A DNA stretch of 33,667 nucleotides from a virus, in IMG/VR virus record IMGVR_UViG_3300007276_000155, positions 1 to 33,667 of that record; one strand, given 5' to 3'. The position numbers and the translations under genes were made by a program. The stretch's first letter is position 1; each line of letters opens with the position of its first letter. Under the pieces are notes generated by a model. That model saw only the letters and a program-made list of their open reading frames with translations. It was not told where the DNA came from and did not search any database. Positions 22,005-29,552 of the stretch are shown here, piece after piece.

Positions 22005-22068
22005 CAAATAATTTTAGTTTATCCGCATTGTATTGTTACGTAATCGCCCTCTTGTGTTTCTATCATAG

Positions 22069-23541
22069 TTAAAATTTAAAGTGCCCTTGTGCCATCATTG
22101 TAAATTCATCAAGTCCTGTTAAGTCATCTTGTATTAAAATTTCAAGATATTCAGTTGGTAGTAACTCTAACACTACTCCATGATTACCTTGTCCTGCATA
22201 GCTATTCCTAAAGTTAGCCCCAAATTGACCTCCCGGAGCTTTGTCCGAATATTTAAAGTCATAACAGATTAAAGCTAAATCTGCATTTGTTTTAACATTC
22301 CATAGATTCGTAATTAAGCCGTCATTCTTTCTTAATACAACTCCATTTGTCAAAGCAGAAATACCACCGAATTTACCGTCATCCATTGCTGTTGAATCTA
22401 ATATGTGTCCCATGATTCTAGTAACATCTACTACAGAAGTAGAGCCTGCTGCTACAGGGCCTATCTGAAATACCTGAGTAACTGAACTACCGTCTACTGC
22501 CATGTTTATCGTAGTTGCTGCAATTGCTGAACCGCTTGCTAATGGTACATCTACAGGAGTATCAACTGTAATAACGCTTCCTGAAGGTGCGCCAATTTGA
22601 CCACCTAAATAAAAGTCGTCTACCTCATTTAAAGAGAATACCCCTACCACTTTTCCATCTGTAAATCCTGTTGTATCTGTTAGGGTTAATGTCATATCTT
22701 CAGGGTCTGCATTTGCTGACAAGGTTGTTAAATTATCCAGCCTGCCAAAGAAAAAATCTATTGACCTTGTTTTTTGATCGTGTACATTAACTGCTAATTG
22801 TCCTTCTTCGTCTACAGGTACGTTTCTATAAGTTCCATCATTATCTCGCCCAACTAATACAGACCTCGTTAACGTGGTTTCATTCGCATCATCTAAAGAG
22901 TCGTCAAGTCTATAACTTAAATCAAGGGTATCATCAACTGCATAAGTAGTTTGTATATTTAAAAATCCTGTTTGAGCTGTTGTGCCGTTTACATATCGTA
23001 TTCTAATATACGACTCAATAACTGCAATTTTATGCGGAAAGTTAAAAGTTGTATCACTTATAGCGCGAGGAATTGAAATAAATTCAACGCCCCCATCCAT
23101 TGAGACATCAAAGTATAAAATACCATCTGTTGAATTATCTGTTAAAACAGCAGACCTAACAACATTAAAATCGGTCACTTCTTCCCAAGCTCCTGTAAAG
23201 GTTTCTCCGCTTGTCAATAGTGTAGATGTTGAATTGGCTGCGCTTATTGTATTCCCTGTTAATTCGGATGCAACTCCTGCTGAAGTATAAGAAGTATTAT
23301 TTGTAAGAAAAGTTCTTAAAGTTGATTCCGTGTAAGCTACTGCTAAATCATTTTCCCATGTTCCTGCATCTGCAAAAAGGATAGTTAAAACATCTAATCC
23401 CGAATAGATGTTAGTTCCATCTGTTAAAGTAAATGATAAATTTGATTCTTTGTATCTTAGTAAATTCGTTGGTATCGGGTCAATGATTAATCCTGTAGGT
23501 TGGATTATAACATAGTTTCCATTTAAATATATTTTATTCAT
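22069..23541 (-). CDS. Probable virion structural protein, 490 aa
   Basis: Thr/Ser/Asp-rich, beta-rich, without TM or catalytic motif. Starts MNKIYLNGNYVIIQPTGLII; middle has repeats of TLTLTDTTGFTDGKVVGVFS type and GQLAVNVHDQKTRSIDFFFG; ends AGQGNHGVVLELLPTEYLEI and TMMAQGHFKF. Composition is that of phage surface or appendage proteins. It lies between NinG and the terminase genes, apart from the other structural genes, which suggests a separately acquired fibre or decoration protein. No family recognised. Confidence 0.5.
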   Translation of the reverse strand: MNKIYLNGNYVIIQPTGLIIDPIPTNLLRYKESNLSFTLTDGTNIYSGLDVLTILFADAGTWENDLAVAYTESTLRTFLTNNTSYTSAGVASELTGNTISAANSTSTLLTSGETFTGAWEEVTDFNVVRSAVLTDNSTDGILYFDVSMDGGVEFISIPRAISDTTFNFPHKIAVIESYIRIRYVNGTTAQTGFLNIQTTYAVDDTLDLSYRLDDSLDDANETTLTRSVLVGRDNDGTYRNVPVDEEGQLAVNVHDQKTRSIDFFFGRLDNLTTLSANADPEDMTLTLTDTTGFTDGKVVGVFSLNEVDDFYLGGQIGAPSGSVITVDTPVDVPLASGSAIAATTINMAVDGSSVTQVFQIGPVAAGSTSVVDVTRIMGHILDSTAMDDGKFGGISALTNGVVLRKNDGLITNLWNVKTNADLALICYDFKYSDKAPGGQFGANFRNSYAGQGNHGVVLELLPTEYLEILIQDDLTGLDEFTMMAQGHFKF

Positions 23542-23570
23542 CTTAATTGGTTTCTTGTAAATTTAACCAA

Positions 23571-24251
23571 TTAATATATTCCAATTATACGATTAACTTC
23601 TTCTCTCATGCTAATTCTTTCTTTTACGTTTCTAACCCTTTGATTCTTTTTTAAACTGTTGGCTATCTTGCAGGCTTTCTTGTAGGCTTCCATGTATTCC
23701 ATGTTATTTAAATTTGGTACAGGCGAACCAACTAAACTTTTTATCATGTCTAAATACTCTTGTCCGTACTCCTCTGCGATCTTATCCCTCATTAAAGCCT
23801 CGTCACTATTCCATTTGTTGGATTGCGCTCCTTGTCGATGGATGTTATGAAGGTTAAACCTTATCTCAGCATGACCGCCTTTTGTGTAGATATGACCTCC
23901 ATGTATTTGACCTTTATAATTTGGATTGCAAATACAAGGTAAACCGCAATCTATCAGCCTTGCAATCTCTTGAACCCTTACTTGTAGCTTTAACTTCCAA
24001 TTAGTAAGATTCTTTTTAATTTCCTTATCTTTGTTAGCTTGCTCCTTTCTTACTTCATTGGTTGCTTTGATTGCTAACCTTTCCCTTTTATCCTTTGCCT
24101 CTTGTTCGTCCGATGAAAGCCATTTGAAATAACAGCCACAAGATTTGCCTAATCCGTATACCCTCTCCAATTGCAGTTCCCCACATCCTGAATAGTTGTT
24201 AGTTATATAATTTCCTTTGCAGGGTTTAGCCTTTATATCCAAACCTTTCAA
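23571..24251 (-). CDS. ninG: NinG-like recombination protein
   Basis: 226 residues. An N-terminal Cys-containing part (KPCKGNYITNNYSGCG; CGCYFKW) is followed by a Lys/Glu-rich coil and the NinG core RLIDCGLPCICNPNYKGQIH, GGHIYTKGGHAEIRFNLHNI, HRQGAQSNKWNSD, typical of the lambda NinG (Rap) family, an HNH-like structure-specific nuclease that resolves recombination intermediates. It overlaps the upstream HTH-like gene by 26 bp. Together with the YqaJ-like exonuclease it gives the phage its own recombination set. Confidence 0.8.
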   Translation of the reverse strand: MKGLDIKAKPCKGNYITNNYSGCGELQLERVYGLGKSCGCYFKWLSSDEQEAKDKRERLAIKATNEVRKEQANKDKEIKKNLTNWKLKLQVRVQEIARLIDCGLPCICNPNYKGQIHGGHIYTKGGHAEIRFNLHNIHRQGAQSNKWNSDEALMRDKIAEEYGQEYLDMIKSLVGSPVPNLNNMEYMEAYKKACKIANSLKKNQRVRNVKERISMREEVNRIIGIY

Positions 24252-24420
24252 GCTCCTTACTTAGTAACTCCGCTTTTTCATCCGTCAATACTCCGCTTGC
24301 TTTCATCCATCCGTTAAAGCATGAGTGATGCCAATCAATTAAACGTCCTAAAGCTCGCCTATTTAATTCAGGTCTATCCTTTAAAAACTGCTTTAGCTCT
24401 TCTTTTTTCTTAATATCCAT
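24226..24420 (-). CDS. Small putative DNA-binding protein
   Basis: 64 residues. FLKDRPELNRRALGRLIDWH and the following HSCFNGWMKASGVLTDEKAE look like an HTH of the phage-regulator type (recognition helix near SCFNGWMK), ending in KELERFGYKG. Precedes ninG with a 26-bp overlap and lies just downstream of a promoter-like TACTTTTG. Possible regulator of the late genes; inference only. Confidence 0.5.
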   Translation of the reverse strand: MDIKKKEELKQFLKDRPELNRRALGRLIDWHHSCFNGWMKASGVLTDEKAELLSKELERFGYKG

Positions 24421-24434
24421 GTCTTTATTTTGTA

Positions 24435-24442
24435 CAAAAGTA
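24435..24442 (-). promoter_or_regulatory. Candidate promoter before the HTH-like/ninG pair
   Basis: TACTTTTG (TAnnTTTG) 15-22 bp upstream of the ATG at 24420, followed by TACAAAA; a second TTTG-type stretch (GTATTTG) lies just upstream. No good -33 TTG at 18-19 bp. Confidence 0.4.
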
Positions 24443-24453
24443 CAAATACAAAT

Positions 24454-24657
24454 TCAATTGCTAGTTAACTTAGATATTATTTCTATTTGCTCAATTGAGT
24501 TGATCCCTGAATATAAATCAGAAAGCATTTCATTTAACTTATTAACTGCATTAGTATTCTCTTCGTTAATGTCCAAGCCGTTTAAATTTAATATCCTTGC
24601 TTTTTCAAGTTCAAGATTTGTTGCTTCTCTTCTTAGTGTTGTTTCTGTGTAGTTCAT
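24454..24657 (-). CDS. Small hypothetical protein, 67 aa
   Basis: MNYTETTLRREATNLELEKA, then EENTNAVNKLNEMLSDLYSG: helical, coiled-coil-like. No family. Located in the early block between the replication genes and ninG. About 70 bp of non-coding, A/T-rich DNA with two CTATAG palindromes precede it. Confidence 0.45.
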   Translation of the reverse strand: MNYTETTLRREATNLELEKARILNLNGLDINEENTNAVNKLNEMLSDLYSGINSIEQIEIISKLTSN

Positions 24658-24725
24658 TTTGTTTGTTTAATTCTATAGCTACTTTTTAATAATGGTCGTC
24701 TTTTGCGCTATAGGTAGTATGTTAT

Positions 24726-24929
24726 TTATACAGTTGTTGATAGATGATAATCTAATACTCCTTTCCTAATCTGTCGGATTACGTCAGGTGTGTTGTAACC
24801 TGCAAATTCATGAATTAACTGATCGCACCAAATGTACCATCCATCGTTAGCGTGATAGAATAACTGGAACACACCAGAGAATCCTCTTTCCTGTAGTTCT
24901 GATTTAATTTTTTCCTTATTTTTTGACAT
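24726..24929 (-). CDS. Small hypothetical protein, 67 aa
   Basis: MSKNKEKIKSELQERGFSGV, aromatic middle (FQLFYHANDGWYIWCDQLIH), C terminus VIRQIRKGVLDYHLSTTV. No family. It follows the replication gene whose stop reads TAACGG, like some cassette junctions, but no matching closing arm is found at its end. Confidence 0.45.
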   Translation of the reverse strand: MSKNKEKIKSELQERGFSGVFQLFYHANDGWYIWCDQLIHEFAGYNTPDVIRQIRKGVLDYHLSTTV

Positions 24930-24975
24930 ATCTTTTAAATTACTTCAATCTCTCACAACTGATACACGTGCGCCG

Positions 24976-25620
24976 TTACTTTTTCAAATAATCAATTACA
25001 GCCCTTTTGCGGCACTCAATTTTAATTTGTGAGGGTTTAGTCGCATCGAGTAGAAACGAGCTAATAGGACGCATTAAACTGCGTTCTGCGTTTATATTCT
25101 CTTCAGCCTCTTTTGTCATCTGAATAAATAGCTTTTCCTTATCTTCATTTGTTAGATTAATTAATCCTTCCCTTTCTAAGTATTTAAAAGCATCTGACCA
25201 ATTTGCTATATTCGGCATCTTGCTTGATTCGCCATAAACCTTTTTGATAAAATCAAAAGCCCTTTTTTGTTCCGCTTCAGGATCTTGATTATTTTCTAGC
25301 ATTCGTTCAGGTTCAATTCTCTTTATCTGCTTCTGCTTTGCTGAATATTCTTTATAAGCCTGAATAACTTCCCCTACAAACTTTGGAGAAAATGTACCGT
25401 AATGTTCTATCTTTTCTTTTCCTGCTGTTAACTTTCCTGAAGCGTATACTTCAAAAGCTGATATTAAAAACTTTGCAGACAAATGAGCAAATTGATTTTT
25501 TAACAAAGCTCCAATTACTATAAAGTCATCTTCATTCGGCATAGTTCCAATTCCTGCGAACTTTGCACAAGTAATTATTATTGACTTTGATTTTTCTTTT
25601 TTAATTTCCTGTAGTTTCAT
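24976..25620 (-). CDS. Putative replication-associated protein
   Basis: 214 residues, helical. KLTAGKEKIEHYGTFSPKFV, GEVIQAYKEYSAKQKQIKRI and AFDFIKKVYGESSKMPNIAN resemble proteins encoded directly after DUF6291-like genes in Bacteroidota phages, thought to be part of the replisome-loading pair. No helicase or nuclease motif seen. Overlaps the upstream gene by 20 bp. Function is inferred from synteny. Confidence 0.45.
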   Translation of the reverse strand: MKLQEIKKEKSKSIIITCAKFAGIGTMPNEDDFIVIGALLKNQFAHLSAKFLISAFEVYASGKLTAGKEKIEHYGTFSPKFVGEVIQAYKEYSAKQKQIKRIEPERMLENNQDPEAEQKRAFDFIKKVYGESSKMPNIANWSDAFKYLEREGLINLTNEDKEKLFIQMTKEAEENINAERSLMRPISSFLLDATKPSQIKIECRKRAVIDYLKK

Positions 25621-26254
25621 CTATCATTAAGTTTTGAAAATCTTGTTCTGTTAAAATTAACTTTTCTTTTTTGTCGGCACTTTTTTCTTTTTCCCAATCC
25701 TTTTTGTTTTTAAGCCATGTACCTATCCGCCTTTCTAAGCTAAAACTCTTCTGCTTTTCAAATCTCATTTTCTTATCCTTATCTCCATGTTCAGTCCAAT
25801 AGCTTATAAATTCTTTTATATCCTCTTCTCCTATAATCCCTTTTTCAAAAAATGGGAGTAAGGATTTTTTAAAATCCGCTTCTCTCTCTTTTATTACTTT
25901 AACAGTATCATTTACTTTAACAGTTACATTATCTATTACTGTTGATTTCGTTGAACGACTTTCAACGCCGTTGAATTTCGTTGCTTCTCGTTGCTCTTTC
26001 CTTAACGCTGCTGACTTCTTTCCTGCTTCGCTTCGTTGCTCTCTTGACTTCTCAAACTTAATTAAATCTCTCTTTAACTGATTCTTTATAGGCTCAAATG
26101 CTATTTCAATTAATAAGTCTTTAGTAGTTGGGTTTTCATCATTTACGTATCTAAAAATATGCTTTATTAATTCTCCTGCTTTCTCATTTGGTAGCTTTTC
26201 AAACAAGCTCTTTTGATCTGCGTATAAAATAAATCCTTTTTTATCTTGTGCCAT
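25601..26254 (-). CDS. DUF6291-like replication protein
   Basis: 217 residues with start at the ATG at 26254 (MAQDKKGFILYADQKSLFEK); a further ATG at 26275 adds seven residues unlike the family. LPNEKAGELIKHIFRYVNDE fits the DUF6291 domain. Basic centre (SREQRSEAGKKSAALRKEQR) and C-terminal KKMRFEKQKSFSLERRIGTW, typical of phage replisome organisers/loader-like proteins. Driven by the promoter at 26363-26392 and coupled to the next gene. Confidence 0.65.
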   Translation of the reverse strand: MAQDKKGFILYADQKSLFEKLPNEKAGELIKHIFRYVNDENPTTKDLLIEIAFEPIKNQLKRDLIKFEKSREQRSEAGKKSAALRKEQREATKFNGVESRSTKSTVIDNVTVKVNDTVKVIKEREADFKKSLLPFFEKGIIGEEDIKEFISYWTEHGDKDKKMRFEKQKSFSLERRIGTWLKNKKDWEKEKSADKKEKLILTEQDFQNLMIDETTGN

Positions 26255-26285
26255 AATGTAAAAAATAAACCCCATTACTTCATTT

Positions 26286-26351
26286 AGCGTCTAACTTCTA
26301 AAATCAGTAACAGGGTTATTTTAATTTCCTTTATCCCTATAATGTTAGACG
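26286..26351 (-). repeat. Possible cassette-like junction beside the modification unit
   Basis: Outer arms CGTCTAAC/GTTAGACG (8 bp perfect; plus strand 26288-26295 and 26344-26351) surround an inner AGGG...CCCT pairing and an A/T-rich loop with ATTTTAA. Similar layout to the array junctions but with a shorter stem and without CGTTTTAATG. It may be a plain terminator-like hairpin pair. Confidence 0.35.
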
Positions 26352-26362
26352 GGGATTGAATA

Positions 26363-26392
26363 CAAATGTAAGACTAATTATTACATATACAA
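26363..26392 (-). promoter_or_regulatory. Promoter for the replication genes
   Basis: Minus strand TTG (26392-26390), 19-bp spacer, TACATTTG (26370-26363): full match to the Bacteroidota consensus. It overlaps the last codons of the Gp37/Gp68-like gene and drives the genes from 26254 downward, so replication genes have their own promoter behind the modification unit. Confidence 0.6.
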
Positions 26393-27139
26393 TCCACATT
26401 TTTCTAAACAGTTGTTACACTTTCCAAAATATGTTTTAGGATTATATTTTGATACATAACATTTATCTCCTAAAAACTTAGTTTCTTTTATATTAATAAT
26501 TCCTTTTTTATACATAGGATTAGATTTGCTACACCTAAAAATAGTATCTAAAACATCATAAGTATTAAATATCCAATCTTGAATTAACGAATAATTAAGA
26601 CCTTTTTTGTTAGCTGTATTGAAATCAAACGAAACAACCCTCAAAACAGATTTGCAATACTTTTTAATAAGTTCGTATTGTTCAATATTTTCATGTAAAT
26701 CTACATCAATAGGAGATATTGATGTGTTTATACAAACATTTAATTTACTTATTCTTTCTAATTGACACAATTTTAACTTATTCCAATGTTTTGTTATTAT
26801 TACAATTTGTTTATTTATTGGTTTAAGTTTTTCAAGAATCATAATTGTATGCTCCCAATTCTCACTAGGGTCACCTGAATTTCCCATTCTAATAAATTCA
26901 AAATCTATTTTATTAGCCTTATTTATTATTGAATGCAAATGCCGTTCATCTGTGAAATTCCTGAGTATATTTTCTGAAAAATTATACCCATAAATTCTTG
27001 CATTTCTAGCAGCATAGCAATCTGAAAAGCATCCCTTTTTATTTCTTTCAATTCCAGACTTGCAACCCATTATAGGATCAATAGTCCAAATACCCCTACC
27101 ATTTTCGGTAAGAGTAATTTTATTGCTGTAACTTCTCAT
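26381..27139 (-). CDS. Gp37/Gp68-like Cys-rich protein (DUF5131-related, radical-SAM-like)
   Basis: 252 residues. The N terminus WTIDPIMGCKSGIERNKKGC followed by FSDCYAARNARIYGYNF has the NPxxGCxxxSxGCxxCYA-type signature of phage Gp37/Gp68 (DUF5131) proteins, here with Cys26, Cys37 and Cys41. FIRMGNSGDPSENWEH and IVIITKHWNKL fit a TIM-barrel radical-SAM-like fold; a C-terminal cluster (YFGKCNNCLEKCGLYM) could bind a second metal centre. A chemistry on DNA bases with the upstream fusion enzyme is inference from 1-nt overlap and shared promoter. Confidence 0.6.
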   Translation of the reverse strand: MRSYSNKITLTENGRGIWTIDPIMGCKSGIERNKKGCFSDCYAARNARIYGYNFSENILRNFTDERHLHSIINKANKIDFEFIRMGNSGDPSENWEHTIMILEKLKPINKQIVIITKHWNKLKLCQLERISKLNVCINTSISPIDVDLHENIEQYELIKKYCKSVLRVVSFDFNTANKKGLNYSLIQDWIFNTYDVLDTIFRCSKSNPMYKKGIINIKETKFLGDKCYVSKYNPKTYFGKCNNCLEKCGLYM

Positions 27140-28527
27140 TATAATCTTCCAATGTTAGGGTATAACTCTTTAATTTTACTCATGTCTCCTTTATAAAACA
27201 TATATATTTTTTGATCCGCTTTAGGATATTTTCTACTATGAAGCGTTTTTTTAGCTTGGGAAAATCTTGTAAATTCTGATTCTAAATAAATAACTTTATT
27301 GTAAATATGTAATCCTTGTTGTTTAAAAAATAACTCATGCTCAGATTCACAACCATAATAAGCCCCCTTAGGATTTCTACTATCCCCAGTCATAACAACA
27401 AAAAATGTATTTTCTTTCATTGCTTTTATAGCGTTTTTATATCCTTGAAATAAAGTATCTCTAAACTCTTCATAGCTACCTAAATGATTTATTTCACCCT
27501 CAGGAGGCAACCCATCATAATCAATATACTTTTCAACTCTATAATAAGGTGGACAAGAAAAAGTTAAATCACTTTTCTTTTCAGGTGTATATTTCGAAGT
27601 ATCCGATAAGTGCCAATTTACATTTTCAAACTCTTTACAAATATCATTATTTGTATCACATTGGTTTTTTCTTATCTCTGAAGATTCATAAGTAAATCCA
27701 CAGCCCCCAGAAACATATCCCATCTGTACACCACCACCAAAAGGATTATATACGTGCTTACCACCTATTGGCATAAAAAACCTAGCTATGATTTCACAAG
27801 CAGTAGGATCTAGTACTGAAGCGTTACCGTTTAAAGTTTTACTATCCTTGTGTTTTATCTTTCCATTTTCAATAACATTTTTTGATAATACAACATTACT
27901 AAACCCTTTAGAGCCCTGCCAACATCCTTCACGTGATGCAAATCTAGGATTAACAACATTATTTATTTCACCTGCTTCATCTATTCTAGCGTTCCATGCT
28001 CTTTTATTTTGTAACCACAAGCCAGAAGTAGATCGCCACAAATTAGTCATAGCTGTATGGGCTAATAATTTCATTCTAACTTGTTCAGGCTTTCCATAAT
28101 AAATGTATTTAAAATCATTTTTATCTAAATTTACCTTAAATCCTATCTCTTCAAATACAGAAGGCTTTTCCAAATCGTGTTTTTTAGAAACAGTCATTAT
28201 CATAGGATACCCATAAGTATTACCATTTACTATCTTAGATACCATACCTTGATAGATTTCAACATCTTTAAATTTAGGGTACATTGCAGATTGTAATAAA
28301 CAATATTCCTTTGCATCATGATTTATCTCATAAGTAAAGAAGCCTGCAAATTCCTCATTTATTTTTAAAATGATAGCAGAATGAATTTGCATATTTTTAC
28401 GTGCTGCCCTATAAGCTATTTTATCCTCAATTGCTAATTTAGCTACATCTTCTTCATAACCTGAACCTATTATAGATTCTACGTTAATCATTTCAATTTT
28501 TTCTGTAAATAATTTTCCTTGTTTCAT
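27139..28527 (-). CDS. DNA-modification enzyme: GNAT/Mom-like N-terminal region fused to DNA methyltransferase domain
   Basis: 462 residues. Residues ~10-140 (IHSAIILKINEEFAGFFTYE; IYQGMVSKIVNGNTYGYPMI; VFEEIGFKV) look like a GNAT fold as in phage Mu Mom, which carries a modification onto adenine. The C-terminal ~290 residues are methyltransferase-like: LDPTACEIIARFFMPIGGKH, motif I YNPFGGGVQMG (260-270) and motif IV FSCPPYYRVEKY (323-334). Either half could set the final base. The Mom link is inference by pattern; the SAM-dependent DNA-modifying role is better supported. First gene of a two-gene unit with its own promoter and structured leader. Confidence 0.6.
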   Translation of the reverse strand: MKQGKLFTEKIEMINVESIIGSGYEEDVAKLAIEDKIAYRAARKNMQIHSAIILKINEEFAGFFTYEINHDAKEYCLLQSAMYPKFKDVEIYQGMVSKIVNGNTYGYPMIMTVSKKHDLEKPSVFEEIGFKVNLDKNDFKYIYYGKPEQVRMKLLAHTAMTNLWRSTSGLWLQNKRAWNARIDEAGEINNVVNPRFASREGCWQGSKGFSNVVLSKNVIENGKIKHKDSKTLNGNASVLDPTACEIIARFFMPIGGKHVYNPFGGGVQMGYVSGGCGFTYESSEIRKNQCDTNNDICKEFENVNWHLSDTSKYTPEKKSDLTFSCPPYYRVEKYIDYDGLPPEGEINHLGSYEEFRDTLFQGYKNAIKAMKENTFFVVMTGDSRNPKGAYYGCESEHELFFKQQGLHIYNKVIYLESEFTRFSQAKKTLHSRKYPKADQKIYMFYKGDMSKIKELYPNIGRL

Positions 28528-28529
28528 TG

Positions 28530-28632
28530 TTTAAATTTAAAAACCCTAACAAATCCAATAGGGCTTCACGCTATTTTCATTATCAGGGTCTGTTAAAATT
28601 CCTTCAGGTTACCTATGTTTGAAGCCATAACC
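28530..28632 (-). promoter_or_regulatory. Structured 5' leader with alternative hairpins (attenuator-like)
   Basis: Minus strand: GGCTTCA near the 5' end pairs with TGAAGCC ~60 nt later; the latter overlaps CCCTATTGGATTTGTTAGGG followed by TTTTT, a weak terminator-like hairpin just before the start codon. The two pairings share bases and exclude each other in part, which is the form of an attenuator or riboswitch. No known riboswitch class fits. Confidence 0.4.
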
Positions 28633-28638
28633 ATAAAG

Positions 28639-28646
28639 CAAATGTA
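28639..28646 (-). promoter_or_regulatory. Candidate promoter of the modification unit
   Basis: TACATTTG (TAnnTTTG), about 112 bp before the start at 28527, leaving a leader of about 100 nt. No clear -33 TTG. It lies directly after the stop of the 59-residue gene. Confidence 0.45.
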
Positions 28647-28651
28647 CTAAT

Positions 28652-28831
28652 TTAATTAATAACTCCTAATATTATTTTTCTAATGTGAACAGGGTTTAGC
28701 CCATTTTCAAGGCATACCGTTATTATTTTAAGTTCATCGGGTTTTTTGTGATCGGTTCGTTTTATCACATCTATTCCTACTATTTCAACTATTGCTTTTT
28801 CAATAGTTTCTGTTTTTTGTTTTCTTGTCAT
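28652..28831 (-). CDS. Small hypothetical protein, 59 aa
   Basis: MTRKQKTETIEKAIVEIVGI, DVIKRTDHKKPDELKIITVC, LENGLNPVHIRKIILGVIN. Helical, possible HTH at the C terminus (NPVHIRKIILG). No family recognised. 11 bp after the stop of the 43-residue membrane ORF. Confidence 0.45.
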   Translation of the reverse strand: MTRKQKTETIEKAIVEIVGIDVIKRTDHKKPDELKIITVCLENGLNPVHIRKIILGVIN

Positions 28832-28842
28832 TTTGTTTTGTT

Positions 28843-28974
28843 TTAATAAAGTACCCCATCACAAAGTAAAAGTACTGCTGTTGCTGCTCCGATAACTAGG
28901 AAGCCGATTAATACCGCTATTACATTCGCTGTGATGCTTATCTCTTTTTTTGTTATAGTATTATCCTTTCTCAT
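28843..28974 (-). CDS. Small single-TM membrane protein, 43 aa
   Basis: MRKDNTITKKEISITANVIA followed by VLIGFLVIGAATAVLLLC, one clear membrane helix with a short positive N terminus (inside by the positive-inside rule). Located 11 bp after the coiled-coil gene. No family. Could be a superinfection-type or host-interaction peptide; no direct evidence. Confidence 0.45.
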   Translation of the reverse strand: MRKDNTITKKEISITANVIAVLIGFLVIGAATAVLLLCDGVLY

Positions 28975-28985
28975 TTTAAAGTTTG

Positions 28986-29216
28986 TTAGGTTAAAAATGT
29001 ACCGTTTATTTCTCTTTTGAATCCTATTACCTTTCTTTCTAATTCTGATTTTCGCTTCTTTAATTCTATTAATGTCTTTTCCTTTTCTTCCATGTCTTTA
29101 GATTCAGTATTAAAATTGCTTTCCGTAAATCCAATGTTTACCAAGTCGCCTAAAATTTCTTTCAAGGAAAGTATAGCATCATTTACTTGCTTCGTTTCTA
29201 TTTCTATTCTTGTCAT
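28986..29216 (-). CDS. Coiled-coil protein, 76 aa
   Basis: MTRIEIETKQVNDAILSLKE at the N terminus, then EEKEKTLIELKKRKSELERK, an obvious heptad-rich helix, ending GFKREINGTFLT. No family recognised. 10 bp after the winged-helix gene; same early operon. Confidence 0.5.
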   Translation of the reverse strand: MTRIEIETKQVNDAILSLKEILGDLVNIGFTESNFNTESKDMEEKEKTLIELKKRKSELERKVIGFKREINGTFLT

Positions 29217-29226
29217 TGTCTTGCTT

Positions 29227-29508
29227 TTATTTGTTTAACTCTAAATATTCTTTGCGTTCAGGATTTAACTCCCAAATAGTTCTGCGCTTTTCAGTACTCC
29301 CAAATGATTTGATAAATCCATCTTCTCGTAGATCCTTAAACCTTCCTGAAATAGTATTTAAAGGAACTCCCATGTATTTGGCTATTTGGTGCATCGTAGC
29401 CTTGCCTAAAAATTCTAATGATTTGCATATTTTTATTTTTTGATTCGATATTTTTGGTAGTACTTCCTGATATGCTAACAGGCTATTTTTGTGCATTTGT
29501 CTTTTCAT
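29227..29508 (-). CDS. Winged-helix DNA-binding protein
   Basis: 93 residues from the ATG at 29508 (MKRQMHKNSLLAYQEVLPKI); the longer frame from 29601 would run through the cassette's closing arm and the boundary element and is rejected. Winged helix: KICKSLEFLGKATMHQIAKY, MGVPLNTISGRFKDLREDGF, then the wing IKSFGSTEKRRTIWELN. Likely early-gene regulator or replication factor. Lies directly after the second cassette locus and shares an upstream 25-bp element with the gene at 14059-14298. Confidence 0.65.
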   Translation of the reverse strand: MKRQMHKNSLLAYQEVLPKISNQKIKICKSLEFLGKATMHQIAKYMGVPLNTISGRFKDLREDGFIKSFGSTEKRRTIWELNPERKEYLELNK

Positions 29509-29521
29509 TTTCTTTGTTTTA

Positions 29522-29546
29522 GTATTAAATTTAGTATGTACTATAT
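29522..29546 (-). repeat. Shared boundary element, copy 2
   Basis: Minus strand ATATAGTACATAC then TAAATTTAATAC; matches 14323-14299 at about 22 of 25 positions. In both places it follows the last closing arm by 6-7 nt and precedes a small DNA-binding-like gene. Either an insertion target (attI-like) or a promoter; TAAATTTA is a weak -7 box. Confidence 0.6.
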
Positions 29547-29552
29547 TCGGGT

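Noticed and set aside
22019-22066. 15-codon ORF (MIETQEGDYVTIQCG) after the 490-residue gene
   Set aside because: Too short to support; a promoter-like box lies at its end.
24930-24979. Cassette-like start (TAACGG ... GTTGTGAG) before the 67-residue gene
   Set aside because: No matching closing arm is found at the other end of the gene and there is no conserved loop.
28545-28632. Resemblance of the leader to a TPP or SAM riboswitch (AACCTGA, GATAATG, TAGCG)
   Set aside because: The conserved elements are incomplete and in the wrong spacing, and the downstream genes are not thiamine or methionine genes.
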